Origin: Paenibacillus sp. GM2
GTDB taxonomy: Bacteria; Bacillota; Bacilli; Paenibacillales; Paenibacillaceae
DNA: 64,000 nt
Direction of reading: 5' to 3'
Assembly: GCF_900069005.2 (NCBI RefSeq)
Contig: NZ_LN831272.1
Location: 40,011 to 104,010, forward strand
Positions 1-8,961 of this stretch are shown here, in pieces. Below the pieces are notes generated by a model. That model saw nothing but the letters and a program-made list of their open reading frames with translations. It did not search any database and was not told where the DNA came from. The position numbers and the translations under genes were made by a program. How positions within the stretch are numbered: the first letter of the stretch is position 1; every line of letters begins with the position of its first letter.

Positions 1-963
1 AAGAGCTTCGGGAACCCGGTGGTTACTAATGCGTTGACGCATGGTCTGAGCGTAGTTGCCGATCTGTTTGTGGATGAAGGCGATGTCGTCGTCTATCCGG
101 ATAAAAATTGGGAGAATTATGAGCTGACCTTCGGCATTCGCCGCCATGCCCATATTGTCAACTATCCCCTCTTTACTGAAGATATGAAGTTTAACAGTGC
201 TGGCCTTCGCGAGGCTCTGCTGGCGCAGCAAGACAAAGGCAAAGCGATCGTCATTCTTAATTTTCCGAACAACCCGACAGGCTATACGCCGGGAGCCAAG
301 GAAGGTCAAGAGATCGTGTCGGCGATTCACGAAGCTGCTGAAGCCGGCATCAATGTCGTTGTCGTTACGGATGACGCCTATTTCGGCCTGTTCTTCGAGG
401 AATCGATGACGGAATCCCTGTTCGGCAAGCTGGCTGGCCTCCATCCGCGAATCCTTCCGATCAAGGTGGACGGAGCCACGAAGGAAGAGTATGTATGGGG
501 CTTTAGAGTGGGCTTTATTACCTTTGCGAACGATAATGCTGATGTCCTTGCCGCGTTGGACCAGAAGACAACAGGTATTATTCGCGCCACGATCTCCAGC
601 GGCTCGCACCCTTCGCAGACCTTCATCCTTCAAGCGCTCAAGTCGCCTGATTTCCATGCGCAGAAGGAAGAGAAGTTCCAAATTATGAAGAGACGCGCCA
701 ATAAGGTGAAGACGCTGCTCGATAGCGGTAACTACGGAGACGTATGGGATTACTATCCCTTCAATTCCGGATACTTTATGTGTCTCAAGCTGAAGACAGT
801 AAATGCTGAAGCGTTGCGTCAGCATCTGATTCGCGAATACGGCGTCGGCACGATCGCGCTTGGCGATACTGACCTGCGTATCGCTTTCTCCTGCATCGGC
901 GAAGAGAATCTTGAGGATTTGTTTAATCTGATCTACCAAGGGGTTATGGACCTACAGGCTTAG
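1..963 (+). CDS. Aminotransferase class I/II (PLP fold type I), 5' end missing
   Basis: The reading frame is open from base 1, so the N-terminus lies outside the window; 320 codons remain before the stop. The motif FPNNPTG (the PLP-aminotransferase NPTG signature) and the stretch GATKEEYVWGFRVGF identify a fold-type I aminotransferase; the Lys encoded at 481-483 is the expected Schiff-base lysine, and the C-terminal RIAFSCIG contains the Arg that normally binds the substrate carboxylate. It probably transfers an amino group between an amino acid and a 2-oxo acid in the cytoplasm. The substrate cannot be read from the sequence. An apparent GTG at 19 is internal, not a start. Confidence 0.85.
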   Translation, partial: KSFGNPVVTNALTHGLSVVADLFVDEGDVVVYPDKNWENYELTFGIRRHAHIVNYPLFTEDMKFNSAGLREALLAQQDKGKAIVILNFPNNPTGYTPGAKEGQEIVSAIHEAAEAGINVVVVTDDAYFGLFFEESMTESLFGKLAGLHPRILPIKVDGATKEEYVWGFRVGFITFANDNADVLAALDQKTTGIIRATISSGSHPSQTFILQALKSPDFHAQKEEKFQIMKRRANKVKTLLDSGNYGDVWDYYPFNSGYFMCLKLKTVNAEALRQHLIREYGVGTIALGDTDLRIAFSCIGEENLEDLFNLIYQGVMDLQA

Positions 964-1069
964 ATACATTTTTACGGAGACCACCAATACATTCGCCCAA
1001 GCACATTCCCGGCTATAGTCATACCATACATTGTATAAATTACTTCTTAATCAGAAAGGGGAATTGTAC

Positions 1070-1183
1070 ATGAGCGGAGTTGTCGAAGAAGGAAGAGGCG
1101 GATATGGTGGTCTGTGGACCAGTACTGGAGTTATTCTCGTGCTCTTTATCCTGCTTGTTATTGTTAGCCGTACATTTATCTAA
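1070..1183 (+). CDS. YjcZ-family small sporulation membrane peptide
   Basis: A 37-codon gene preceded by a good ribosome-binding site (AAAGGGGAA, 1056-1064). The peptide starts MSGVVEEGRGGYGG and ends in a single hydrophobic helix (VILVLFILLVIVSRTFI). A Gly/Tyr-rich N-terminus followed by a VLFILLVIV helix is the hallmark of the YjcZ family, short peptides found in Bacillales and linked to sporulation or the spore envelope. It stands alone, with a strong hairpin downstream at 1207-1242. Function beyond family membership is unknown. Confidence 0.75.
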   Translation: MSGVVEEGRGGYGGLWTSTGVILVLFILLVIVSRTFI

Positions 1184-1206
1184 CTCGACCATACCTTATA
1201 GTCGTT

Positions 1207-1242
1207 CAACAGGCCAGTCGGCATATCGCCGCTGGCCTGTTG
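1207..1242. terminator. Bidirectional hairpin terminator
   Basis: Perfect 11-bp stem CAACAGGCCAG / CTGGCCTGTTG around a 14-nt loop, between the YjcZ peptide (+) and the convergent ecsB gene (-). The T-run on the plus side is poor, so termination strength is uncertain. Confidence 0.6.
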
Positions 1243-1273
1243 TTATGATAGAGTTGTTTTAAACTGCCCCTAA

Positions 1274-2488
1274 TTATTCGTCTTCGTCTTTCCATTTCTT
1301 AATCCAGGTAGATCTTAATCCAAATACCATAAGCACGGAGATGGCGAGACTCAGCAGGACCCACATTAAATTGTCCATCCATGATGCTGCCGCTAGAGGA
1401 ATCCACATCAGAACCGTCAGTGCCAAGAGCAAGCGCGATGCAAGGCGGATTGCCTCTATTTTATGGGCTCCAGCTGGAAGCGGATAAAAGGCCGTAGCCG
1501 GCGAATCCGCATGAATTTGGTGCAATGAAGTAAGCTGGGTAGCGATCAGAAAAGTAAAGAACAGATACAGCCCGATCCCGAGCCAGCTTGCACCGTTCCA
1601 ACCGGTAAGCACCATCCCCAGCAATGTCAATCTCGCTACAATCCCTAACAGTTCGCTACGTAGAAACGTCTTGGTAATCAAGAAACGGTACGCGGTAGAA
1701 CGCTGCCAAGGCGTTCTGTTGCCCACACCAGACAACCAGCGTCTGCGAATAACCTTTTGTCCGTCAGCCGGAACCTCAACAAACCAGCCCAGCCACATCA
1801 TCACTTTAGACGCCCCGATCTTCTCCGCCTCGATCAGATTGTCCCATGCCACCGCATGCTTCATTGGAAAACGCAGAGCCAATACATAATTGACGCCGAC
1901 TAACAGCATAAAGATCAGGCTCTTCCAGGCAGGCTGCCATAACCAGGCGGCAAGCATAAGCAGAATAACGCACCAACGAAGCAGGCGATAGCCCATTCTG
2001 GCCCGGGCAGTTGTTATTCTAAGCTCCTGCCAAGAGCCATAGGCGCTGAGGATCTTAAGCAGAAGCAGGACGAGCATGACCATCCAGAGCGGTTTGGTAT
2101 CCACTCCGCTGCGGATGTACAACGGCCAGACAAGCACTAAGATGAGAAACAGGCCGATCAGCTTGTATATCACACCGCTGCGATGGGACGGCGACAAATA
2201 TTGCTTCATGTCAGCTTCCCTTGGCAACAGGAAGATAATATCAGCGGGCTGCATATAGGTGCGAAAACTCGAATAAACCGTCATCGGACCGAGCAAGAGC
2301 AGCATAATCCACAGAACCGGCAGCCCTGGCGGGATATTTTGCAGAAAATTAGTGTACCAGGCTGCGAACGCGATCAGCAGCAATAAGAACAGAACAGCAA
2401 CGCCGCTCTGAATGACATAGGGTATAAACGGGAGAACTTTGCTCCAAAACGAAGATTTGCGCTTTCGGCGCAGCTCTTGTAGTTCCAT
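1274..2488 (-). CDS. ecsB: EcsB-type ABC transporter permease
   Basis: This 404-residue membrane protein has about ten hydrophobic segments, close to the length of B. subtilis EcsB, and lies 3 nt downstream of the ATPase gene ecsA, so the two are surely co-translated. EcsAB is an ABC transporter whose loss in B. subtilis impairs protein secretion, competence and intramembrane processing by RasP; its transported substrate is not established. The N-terminal helix MELQELRRKRK is basic and cytoplasmic. Assignment rests on the pairing with an EcsA-like ATPase plus length and topology, because permease sequences diverge strongly. Confidence 0.75.
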   Translation of the reverse strand: MELQELRRKRKSSFWSKVLPFIPYVIQSGVAVLFLLLLIAFAAWYTNFLQNIPPGLPVLWIMLLLLGPMTVYSSFRTYMQPADIIFLLPREADMKQYLSPSHRSGVIYKLIGLFLILVLVWPLYIRSGVDTKPLWMVMLVLLLLKILSAYGSWQELRITTARARMGYRLLRWCVILLMLAAWLWQPAWKSLIFMLLVGVNYVLALRFPMKHAVAWDNLIEAEKIGASKVMMWLGWFVEVPADGQKVIRRRWLSGVGNRTPWQRSTAYRFLITKTFLRSELLGIVARLTLLGMVLTGWNGASWLGIGLYLFFTFLIATQLTSLHQIHADSPATAFYPLPAGAHKIEAIRLASRLLLALTVLMWIPLAAASWMDNLMWVLLSLAISVLMVFGLRSTWIKKWKDEDE

Positions 2489-2491
2489 CTT

Positions 2492-3238
2492 CTAATCTCC
2501 GCCTTTAACTAAAGAATAGAAAATGTCTTCCAGCGCAGCCCCCGGCAGCTTGGCCTGCTCTGCAATCTCGGCAAGCGTCCCCTGGGCGATGACCTCCCCC
2601 CGATGCAACACAATGAAGCGATCGCAATAGTTCTCGATCGTGGACAGGATGTGAGAGCTAAGAAGAATTGACGAGCCCTGCGCCCGCATCTCCATCATAA
2701 AGTCCAGCAAAGAGCGAATGCCCAGCGGGTCCAGGCCCAGAAACGGCTCATCAATGATATAAAGCGGCGGTCTGGCCACGAAGGCACACATAATCATGAC
2801 CTTTTGCTTCATCCCTTTGGATAAATGCATGGACAGGCTATCCGCTTTCTCCTCCATATTGAAGAGCTTCAGCAATCTTGCAGCCCTCTCTTCATAGTCT
2901 TCTTTCGCTACATTATACGCTCTGGCCGCGAATTCCAGATGCTCACGCACCGTCAATTCCTCATACAGCAGCGGAGATTCCGGTACAAATGCGAGTGAAG
3001 ATTGGTAGGCCTCCGGATTCTCTCCCCTGGTCTTGCCCTGGACGGTGATTCCACCACGGTGAGGCGACATCAGGCCCAGTATATGCTTCATCGTCGTGCT
3101 CTTGCCTGCACCGTTCAGGCCGATTAAGCCGACCATTTCCCCCTTGTTCACGTTGAACTGAACATCGTGTAATACAGGACGTCCTATACTGTAACCGCCG
3201 CTTAGTTCCTCCACTTGCAATACGGGTGTCTCACTCAT
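2492..3238 (-). CDS. ecsA: EcsA-type ABC transporter ATP-binding protein
   Basis: A 248-residue ABC ATPase. The Walker A is GLNGAGKST (about residues 39-47), the signature region is degenerate (LSKGMKQKV in place of LSGGQ), and Walker B is LYIIDEPFLGLDP, followed by the switch histidine in SSHIL. The LSKGMKQK form of the signature is typical of EcsA and related drug- or secretion-type ATPases. The start is supported by AAAGGGGGGATTC upstream. It is the first gene of a two-gene operon with ecsB and energises that transporter at the cytoplasmic face. Confidence 0.85.
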   Translation of the reverse strand: MSETPVLQVEELSGGYSIGRPVLHDVQFNVNKGEMVGLIGLNGAGKSTTMKHILGLMSPHRGGITVQGKTRGENPEAYQSSLAFVPESPLLYEELTVREHLEFAARAYNVAKEDYEERAARLLKLFNMEEKADSLSMHLSKGMKQKVMIMCAFVARPPLYIIDEPFLGLDPLGIRSLLDFMMEMRAQGSSILLSSHILSTIENYCDRFIVLHRGEVIAQGTLAEIAEQAKLPGAALEDIFYSLVKGGD

Positions 3239-3267
3239 CGTTGAATCCCCCCTTTAACATTCATGGA

Positions 3268-4653
3268 TTACTGATTATTTTGCTTATCCTTAAGCCATTT
3301 CGGCGCCCCTTTATTTTTCCGATCCTGATCGCGGGCTTTCTTGCGGGCAGGAGCTGGAGCCGACTTGCTCGGCTGATTCCCCGCCTTATTGTTCTCCTTG
3401 GCTTTGGCAGGACGTCTGGGCTGCCCGGACTCCGAGATGCGAGCGGCGTCATTACTCCGCTCTTTTCCTTTGGAGGCTTGCCTTCCAGCAGGCGTATTGC
3501 TTCTCGTTCCAGGAAGTGCATCACCTTCAACAATCTGTCCCTTATATAACTGGCGCGGTGTTATCTCGATGCCTAATTCTCGCGAGAACTTGCGCATAAT
3601 GAATTCTTCCTTGGACGAGACGAGCGAGACTGCCAGACCAGAGCGGCCCATGCGCCCAGTACGGCCCACGCGGTGAACGTAATGATCTGCATCAATCGGC
3701 GGATCAAGGTTGATTACCAATGTCAGATTCTCGACATCAAGGCCGCGAGCGGCGACATCACTGGCGATGAGCAAGCGGATCTTGCCTTCCCTGAACCGGC
3801 GCAGCGTTACGCTGCGCACCGTCTTGTCCGCATCGCCATAGAGCGCTCCTGCGCTTAAGCCAACATAGTTCATCTTCGCCTCAACCTCGGCGATATCGGT
3901 TGTATTGTTAATAAATACGATTGCCCTCTCGGGATTAAAGTGACGTACGATCCGCCGCACCATATCGATCTTATCCCGGTCTTCACACTTGAAGTAAAGA
4001 TGCTCCAGGCTCCGCGAAGTCCGCTGCTCCGGCTCGATGCCTACCTCAACAGGCTCCTTCATTTCCCGCCCTGCCAGAGCGCGAATATGCTCGTCAATCG
4101 TTGCCGACAGGAACAGCAGCTGACGGTCACGAAGCGTACCGCGCAAAATTCGTTCTACATCCGCCGTCCCGCCCAGCTTGAACATTTGGTCGACCTCATC
4201 CACTACGACCGTCCGTAAAGTATGCAGCTTGAGCTTCTTCATTTCAACGATCTCGCGAATTCGTCCTGGAGTGCCCACCACAAGCTGAGGATGCTGACGC
4301 AGCCGTTCCAGCTGTCTCTTGATCGCTGCACCGCCAATTAGAGCTTGGACTGTAATTCCCAGAGCTTCCCCATATTTCTCAGCCTCGCGCTGAATCTGCA
4401 TAGCCAATTCCTGCGTAGGCGCAAGAATAAGGCCCTGCAGCATCTTGTCAGGGGTCATCTTCTCCAGCATTGGCAGCAAATAAGCCAATGTCTTGCCGGT
4501 TCCCGTCTGGGATTGGGCAAGCACATCCCGGCCATCCAGAGCTGCCGGAATGCATTCCTCCTGTACGGGAGTCGGCTGCTGAATTCCATAATCAGCGAGC
4601 TTCCCCGCAAGCTTCTCGCCTATTCCGAGGCTTGTAAAAGTTGTATTAGACAT
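3268..4653 (-). CDS. DEAD-box ATP-dependent RNA helicase
   Basis: A 461-residue helicase with the Q motif (PTPVQ), motif I AQTGTGKT, Ia PTQELA, motif II DEVD in place of the usual DEAD, motif III SAT, and the C-terminal motifs ARGLD and HRVGRTGRMGR. About 90 basic, low-complexity residues follow the core and probably bind RNA. The start at 4653 (MSNTTFTSL) is preferred over upstream in-frame ATGs because TAAGGATG lies seven bases before it. Proteins of this kind remodel RNA in ribosome assembly, mRNA decay or cold response; which one cannot be told. The gene stands alone just upstream of ecsA. Confidence 0.9.
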   Translation of the reverse strand: MSNTTFTSLGIGEKLAGKLADYGIQQPTPVQEECIPAALDGRDVLAQSQTGTGKTLAYLLPMLEKMTPDKMLQGLILAPTQELAMQIQREAEKYGEALGITVQALIGGAAIKRQLERLRQHPQLVVGTPGRIREIVEMKKLKLHTLRTVVVDEVDQMFKLGGTADVERILRGTLRDRQLLFLSATIDEHIRALAGREMKEPVEVGIEPEQRTSRSLEHLYFKCEDRDKIDMVRRIVRHFNPERAIVFINNTTDIAEVEAKMNYVGLSAGALYGDADKTVRSVTLRRFREGKIRLLIASDVAARGLDVENLTLVINLDPPIDADHYVHRVGRTGRMGRSGLAVSLVSSKEEFIMRKFSRELGIEITPRQLYKGQIVEGDALPGTRSNTPAGRQASKGKERSNDAARISESGQPRRPAKAKENNKAGNQPSKSAPAPARKKARDQDRKNKGAPKWLKDKQNNQ

Positions 4654-4796
4654 TTTTTTCATCCTTATCATAAAATACTTGTTCAAATTTCGTTAGAGAT
4701 AGCCGATTTATCAAACAACCTCTTCCTAATCATTTTATTATTTCCATTATATGCGATAACAGTAGAACACAACAAATGATCGCTGTACGATACAAA

Positions 4797-4818
4797 AGCC
4801 GGCTGCTGCCAGCCGGCT
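4797..4818 (-). terminator. Rho-independent terminator of the SDR gene
   Basis: Perfect 9-bp stem AGCCGGCTG / CAGCCGGCT with a 4-nt loop, followed on the minus strand by TTTTGTAT, 12 nt past the SDR stop codon. Confidence 0.75.
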
Positions 4819-4829
4819 CAATAGCTCAC

Positions 4830-5606
4830 TTATTTCTTGTTCAGCATACTATAGCTTAAGCGGTCCGCAAGTCTTGGAAACAGCTGATACAGTTTGATTC
4901 CTGCCGCCGCCAGCCTTGGCAGATTCACTTCTGCCTTCCGCTTCTCAATCGCTGATACCATTGCCTTGGCGACCCGTTCCGGCTTCATCATGAACCACTT
5001 CACATTGTTCACATAATGACCTTCCGGATCGGCAATGCTGAAGAATGGAGTGTCAATCGGTCCCGGGTTAATCGTCGTCACCTGAATTCCATGCTCGCGG
5101 AGTTCTTGACGCAATGAATTGCTGAAACCCAGCACCGCATGCTTTGTCGCAGAATAGGCCGTCGATTTAGACGTTCCCAGCTTCCCGGCCATGGAGGCTA
5201 CATTCACGATGATCCCGCTTCCCGCTTTCTTCATATGGGGAAGCACAGCCTTGGTACAGCGTACGACTCCCATATAGTTCACATTCATCATTTCTGCAAA
5301 CTCCGTGACAGGCATGGCCTCGCAATATTCGAACTTTCCGAAGCCGGCATTATTCACTAGACAATCAATATGTCCAAATTCCTTAATCACCTGTTCAAAA
5401 GCAGCCTGAACCGATTCATCCTGACTTACATCAAGCTCAAGCATTCTGCAAGGTCCCATCATTCCAGTGCTTACGTTCTGCAATTTATGTAATGATCTCG
5501 CAGCGATCACAACCGTTGCTCCCCGCTCCGACAGCATCTGCGCCGTCAATGCCCCGATCCCGCTAGAAGCCCCTGTCACAACGATCACTTTATTATTCAG
5601 CGTCAT
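4830..5606 (-). CDS. Short-chain dehydrogenase/reductase
   Basis: A 258-residue classical SDR. The cofactor motif is TGASSGIG (residues 11-18), followed by NNAG, a catalytic Ser in NVASMAGKLG, the YSATK (YxxxK) pair and the PGPIDTPF segment. The C-terminal extension of about 60 residues (MVSAIEKRKAEVNLPRLA) resembles the DltE/YqjQ-like oxidoreductase group. It should use NAD(P)H to reduce or oxidise a small hydroxyl or carbonyl compound in the cytoplasm. Substrate is not predictable. It is a single-gene unit with its own terminator. Confidence 0.85.
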   Translation of the reverse strand: MTLNNKVIVVTGASSGIGALTAQMLSERGATVVIAARSLHKLQNVSTGMMGPCRMLELDVSQDESVQAAFEQVIKEFGHIDCLVNNAGFGKFEYCEAMPVTEFAEMMNVNYMGVVRCTKAVLPHMKKAGSGIIVNVASMAGKLGTSKSTAYSATKHAVLGFSNSLRQELREHGIQVTTINPGPIDTPFFSIADPEGHYVNNVKWFMMKPERVAKAMVSAIEKRKAEVNLPRLAAAGIKLYQLFPRLADRLSYSMLNKK

Positions 5607-5650
5607 GGTTATTCAACTCCCAGCTCCTATTATATGCCAGGCTCTACCTC

Positions 5651-6106
5651 TTATGAAACCATGACTTGAATATCTAGTTCGCCGATCCCTTCCATCAATA
5701 ACGGGATACATAAAGCCTTGCGTGCCGGCAGGTCATTTTGCCCGGTCTTAATAACGCGAGGCGGAGTGATGTCTACAATAATTCCCTGGTTGGACAAAAT
5801 CGTACTCGCATTGCCGCTAATCATATTTCCAAGCTCAGAGATCGCGCTCTGTCCCATTTCATCCATTTCCGTCAACACAAACCCGCCCATCATGGCCGAT
5901 ACGATCCGCAGAGCTACGCTCTCCTGCAGTCCAAATACAACCATACCGCTAAAATGACCGCTCATATCAATCTGAATCCAAATATGATCCCGGGCCGGCA
6001 CAACGTCCTTAATCCCCAAATTTCCAGTAGAAGGGCTAATCTGTACTACTTGTTCAATCACAGACCGAGCTGACTCAAGAAAAGGATTTATCATTTCCGC
6101 TTTCAC
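5651..6106 (-). CDS. cheX: CheX-like CheY-P phosphatase
   Basis: A 151-residue protein with the CheC/CheX/FliY phosphatase signature: S-A-I-S-E-L-G-N, with the paired Glu and Asn that remove phosphate from phospho-CheY, followed 20 or so residues later by the conserved Pro (DITPPRV). Only one such motif is present, as in CheX. The GTG start at 6106 is supported by AAGGGGA seven bases upstream. CheX proteins dephosphorylate CheY to reset the chemotaxis signal. No other chemotaxis genes are nearby, so its partner response regulator lies elsewhere. Confidence 0.75.
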   Translation of the reverse strand: MKAEMINPFLESARSVIEQVVQISPSTGNLGIKDVVPARDHIWIQIDMSGHFSGMVVFGLQESVALRIVSAMMGGFVLTEMDEMGQSAISELGNMISGNASTILSNQGIIVDITPPRVIKTGQNDLPARKALCIPLLMEGIGELDIQVMVS

Positions 6107-6371
6107 TATTTGGTCCCCTTTTCACAGAAAGTTAATCGATACTAAAGTCCCGTAATTTGATTAAATTTATTATACTTTATTACCAGATATAAGTCATTAT
6201 AAATTGAATTATGCTGAATGAACTAGATCTTTGTCACGAGAAAGGCGGGTTCGTACCCTATCATTGCCTTAGGCTATAAAAATCACCTATAATTATTAAA
6301 ATAAATATTATAAGGTTTATGACCGCACTCAGCGGACTAGTGGAGTACGGTGGAAGAAAGGAGGATGTGGG
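6107..6371. promoter_or_regulatory. AT-rich divergent promoter region of cheX-like and lysR genes
   Basis: 265 bases between divergent genes. It contains an imperfect inverted repeat CCTATAAT ... ATTATAAGG (6286-6315) and a short palindrome TGCCTTAGGC (6265-6274). LysR regulators usually bind interrupted palindromes in their own divergent promoter regions, so these are candidate operators. No -35/-10 pair stands out clearly. Confidence 0.35.
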
Positions 6372-7274
6372 ATGAACATCAGTCAACTGGAGACACTAAT
6401 CACCATTTCCAAAACGAAAAGCTTCCGCAAAGCAGGTGAATTGCTGAATCTGACTCAGCCAGCCGTCTCTGCGCAAATCAAAAGCTTGGAAGATGAATTC
6501 AAAAGCGTCCTGGTCGACCGCAATCAGCCGGTGACACTTACGGACCGCGGTCAGGTATTCCTGGAGAAAGCGGAACAAATTCTGGATATCGTTGAAGAAC
6601 TGAAGCAGAAGCTATCCGACATGGAGCATACGCCTCAAGGGCATATTGTGCTTGGCACAACGACCTCTATCGCCATTCAAATATTGCCTCGGATATTATC
6701 CTATTTCCAAGATCAATTTCCAATGATCAAGACGACGATCCAATCCATGCCTTCATCTCTTATTTATCAGAACGTGGAGCAAGGACTGGTGGATATCGGT
6801 ATAGGCTATCTGATTGAGAATAATCCCCATGTATTATCCTCAGTGCTATACTACGATACGTTTGAATTGGCGGTATCTCCGCTTCACCCATTAGCCAGTA
6901 CGACCTCGCCTACACTGGATTCACTGAAGGATGTTCCACTGATTATGCTCTCCCCGGATACTGTTGGACGGATGTTCGTTGACAACCTTTTTAAGCGGAA
7001 TGGCATTGAACCTCATATCGTCATGGAATTGTCCAGCAGTGAGGAAGTAAAGCGTATGATCGAGATTAATCTTGGAGCTGCCATCATCTCCAAGCAATCT
7101 ATTCTGCGCGAGCTTCGCCAGGGAAGCTTAAAGACAATCGCGATTCCTGAACTGGAGGCCACTCACCCCGTTGGCGTCATTTATAAGTCCAGCAGATACA
7201 TTAACTCCGCCATGCAGCAATTTCTCGGTGACCTGAAAGGGATGCCTGAGACCCACTTTATTAGCTCAGAATAA
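6372..7274 (+). CDS. LysR-family transcriptional regulator
   Basis: A 300-residue LysR-type regulator. An N-terminal winged helix-turn-helix (residues 1-60, with SFRKAGELLNLTQPAVSAQIKSLE) precedes a two-lobed substrate-binding-like effector domain. It has a strong ribosome site (AAAGGAGGATG). Family members bind a small molecule and activate a nearby or divergent gene. Here the divergent neighbour is the cheX-like gene and the downstream neighbour is hisJ, 38 nt away, so the two may share a transcript. The effector is unknown. Confidence 0.85.
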   Translation: MNISQLETLITISKTKSFRKAGELLNLTQPAVSAQIKSLEDEFKSVLVDRNQPVTLTDRGQVFLEKAEQILDIVEELKQKLSDMEHTPQGHIVLGTTTSIAIQILPRILSYFQDQFPMIKTTIQSMPSSLIYQNVEQGLVDIGIGYLIENNPHVLSSVLYYDTFELAVSPLHPLASTTSPTLDSLKDVPLIMLSPDTVGRMFVDNLFKRNGIEPHIVMELSSSEEVKRMIEINLGAAIISKQSILRELRQGSLKTIAIPELEATHPVGVIYKSSRYINSAMQQFLGDLKGMPETHFISSE

Positions 7275-7312
7275 TCCCAATCTTGAGACAGCTAAGAAAG
7301 GAGTCCTTAATT

Positions 7313-8122
7313 ATGAAATTTGATCTTCATACCCATCATTTCCGGTGCGGTCATGCCGATGGCGATATCTCCGATTACATTGAAGCGGGAATCGCTGCCG
7401 GATTGTCTGTTATTGGCATCAGTGATCATACCCCTTATTTCGGGAGCAAGGAGGATCAAGCTCATCCGCGCATTGCCATGGCCAAATCGGCATTTGCAGG
7501 CTATGTTGAGGAAGTGCTATCCCTCAAGCAGAAGTACGCAGGAAAGATCGATGTTCTTCTCGGTATTGAATCCGATTATTTTCCGGAGCATGTCGAGATT
7601 TATAGAGATATTCTAAGTCAGTACCCGTTTGATTATGTGATCGGCTCCGTGCATAGCGTCAAGGATGTGAGTATCTTCAATAAGAACCGCTGGAAGGGAC
7701 TCAGCCCTCAACAACAAATTGCCGATAAAGAAGCCTATTATGAATTGATTCGTGATTCGGCACGCTCCGGAATGTTCCAGATTCTTGGCCATATCGATGC
7801 CATGAAGGGCAACTATCCCGCCTTCTCGGATATCCCGGCTGCTGCAGCGATCGACGAAACATTGCAGGTCATCGCCGACCACAAGGTCGCGATCGAGATC
7901 AACACCTCTGGCAAGACCAAGCTGTCCGGAGGATGGTACCCGGCTGATTCAATCCTGGAGCGAGCGCTTCATTATGGAGTAGAGGTCACCTTTGGATCTG
8001 ATGCTCATATCCCATCCCGGGTCGGGGATGAAGGGGAAGATGTAGCCGACCGGCTGCGCGAGATTGGGTTTGATCATTGGGTTTATTTCAAGAACAAGCA
8101 AAAAATAAGCGTACCTCTCTAA
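7313..8122 (+). CDS. hisJ: Histidinol-phosphatase, PHP family
   Basis: A 269-residue PHP-domain phosphatase. Metal ligands are visible in order: HTHHFRCGH near the N-terminus, SDHTP, the Glu of GIESDYF, IGSVH, GHIDAMK, and GSDAH near the C-terminus. Length and motif order match B. subtilis HisJ (268 aa), which hydrolyses L-histidinol phosphate to histidinol in histidine synthesis. The start is set by AAAGGAGTCC nine bases before ATG 7313. In Bacillales hisJ is often outside the his operon, as here. A general PHP phosphoesterase remains possible. Confidence 0.8.
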   Translation: MKFDLHTHHFRCGHADGDISDYIEAGIAAGLSVIGISDHTPYFGSKEDQAHPRIAMAKSAFAGYVEEVLSLKQKYAGKIDVLLGIESDYFPEHVEIYRDILSQYPFDYVIGSVHSVKDVSIFNKNRWKGLSPQQQIADKEAYYELIRDSARSGMFQILGHIDAMKGNYPAFSDIPAAAAIDETLQVIADHKVAIEINTSGKTKLSGGWYPADSILERALHYGVEVTFGSDAHIPSRVGDEGEDVADRLREIGFDHWVYFKNKQKISVPL

Positions 8123-8210
8123 GAGGCAGATTCGGCTTCGAATCTTGACTTCAACCGGGCCTTCCGATGCTCACGTATTAACTGCGATCACGTATATGCA
8201 CATATAGACA
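8123..8210 (-). repeat. Truncated copy of the 186-bp palindromic repeat
   Basis: Directly after the hisJ stop codon, about 80 bases match the inner part of the 186-bp units at 13331-13908 (the section with GCAGATTCG, CGAATC, CCGGGCCTTCCG and GCTCACGTA). They diverge at many positions and lack both terminal GTTCAAAAAG ends. It looks like a decayed fragment. Confidence 0.55.
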
Positions 8211-8263
8211 AAAAAAGGGAACCCGAGCAATCTCGCCGGATTCCAGATACAAATATATTCAAA

Positions 8264-8291
8264 AGGGGGTCATGTATTAAGTGTACCCCCT
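8264..8291 (-). terminator. Probable terminator of the GNAT gene
   Basis: Stem AGGGGGT / ACCCCCT (7 bp) with a 14-nt loop. On the minus strand it is followed by TTTGAATAT. It lies about 100 nt past the GNAT stop codon at 8392. Confidence 0.45.
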
Positions 8292-8391
8292 GACTATTAG
8301 GGTTCGATCACAGTAATATTTCATTTGTGTAACAAATCACCTCGTAATCCAAAAGCGTACTTTTGGAGTCGCCTGCTATAATAATTATCTA

Positions 8392-8961
8392 TTAAAGTCG
8401 TATTGAATACACCTTCAATCGGCAATATTCATCGCTGCAATGACCTACGCTATTATCCGCATAAGCCTGGAAGGACAACCCCAGCTTCTGCAGCACCCGT
8501 TCAGAGGCAGGATTGTCTACCCCGCATCGCGCCTCGACTTCATTCAATCCAAGCACTTCAGCACCAAAGTGAAGCAATAATCCTGCGGCCTCAGTCGCAA
8601 TCCCCAGGTTCCAGAAGGGCGGCGATATCAGGTACCCCAGCCGCGCCTTACCGTTCAGCTCTGACCACTGTTGCAGAGAACAAATGCCAATCACCTCATC
8701 TGTCTCTTTCCAGATCACCGCGAAGTGCAAATCATGCAGATTCCGGTAACTCTCCTCAAAGTAGCGAAACAGCCGCTTTGGAAAAAGCAAGGTGTCCGGT
8801 TGAAAAGACATATGCCGCTGGGTACGGGGATCCGTTACATATTGAAATAATAGCTTGCTATCCTCAGACTCTATTTTTCGCAGCCGTAGCCGTTCGCTCT
8901 CCAATACGGGAAATTTCATTTTCAGCTGCTGCTGCATGCTTAACTGCTGCTTCGTGTCCAT
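8392..8961 (-). CDS. GNAT-family N-acetyltransferase (RimJ/RimL type)
   Basis: A 189-residue acetyltransferase of the RimJ/RimL type: LESERLRLRKIESED at the start of the fold, then the acetyl-CoA binding region (WNLGIATEAAGLLLHFG) and the late motif NPASERVLQKLGLSFQ. It transfers acetyl from acetyl-CoA to a protein N-terminus or a small amine; the substrate is unknown. The ATG at 8961 is chosen because AAAGGGAGCG lies eight bases upstream. The first 98 bases of the gene overlap the 3' end of the DUF1361 gene in another frame, so the two are translationally linked. Confidence 0.8.
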   Translation of the reverse strand: MDTKQQLSMQQQLKMKFPVLESERLRLRKIESEDSKLLFQYVTDPRTQRHMSFQPDTLLFPKRLFRYFEESYRNLHDLHFAVIWKETDEVIGICSLQQWSELNGKARLGYLISPPFWNLGIATEAAGLLLHFGAEVLGLNEVEARCGVDNPASERVLQKLGLSFQAYADNSVGHCSDEYCRLKVYSIRL

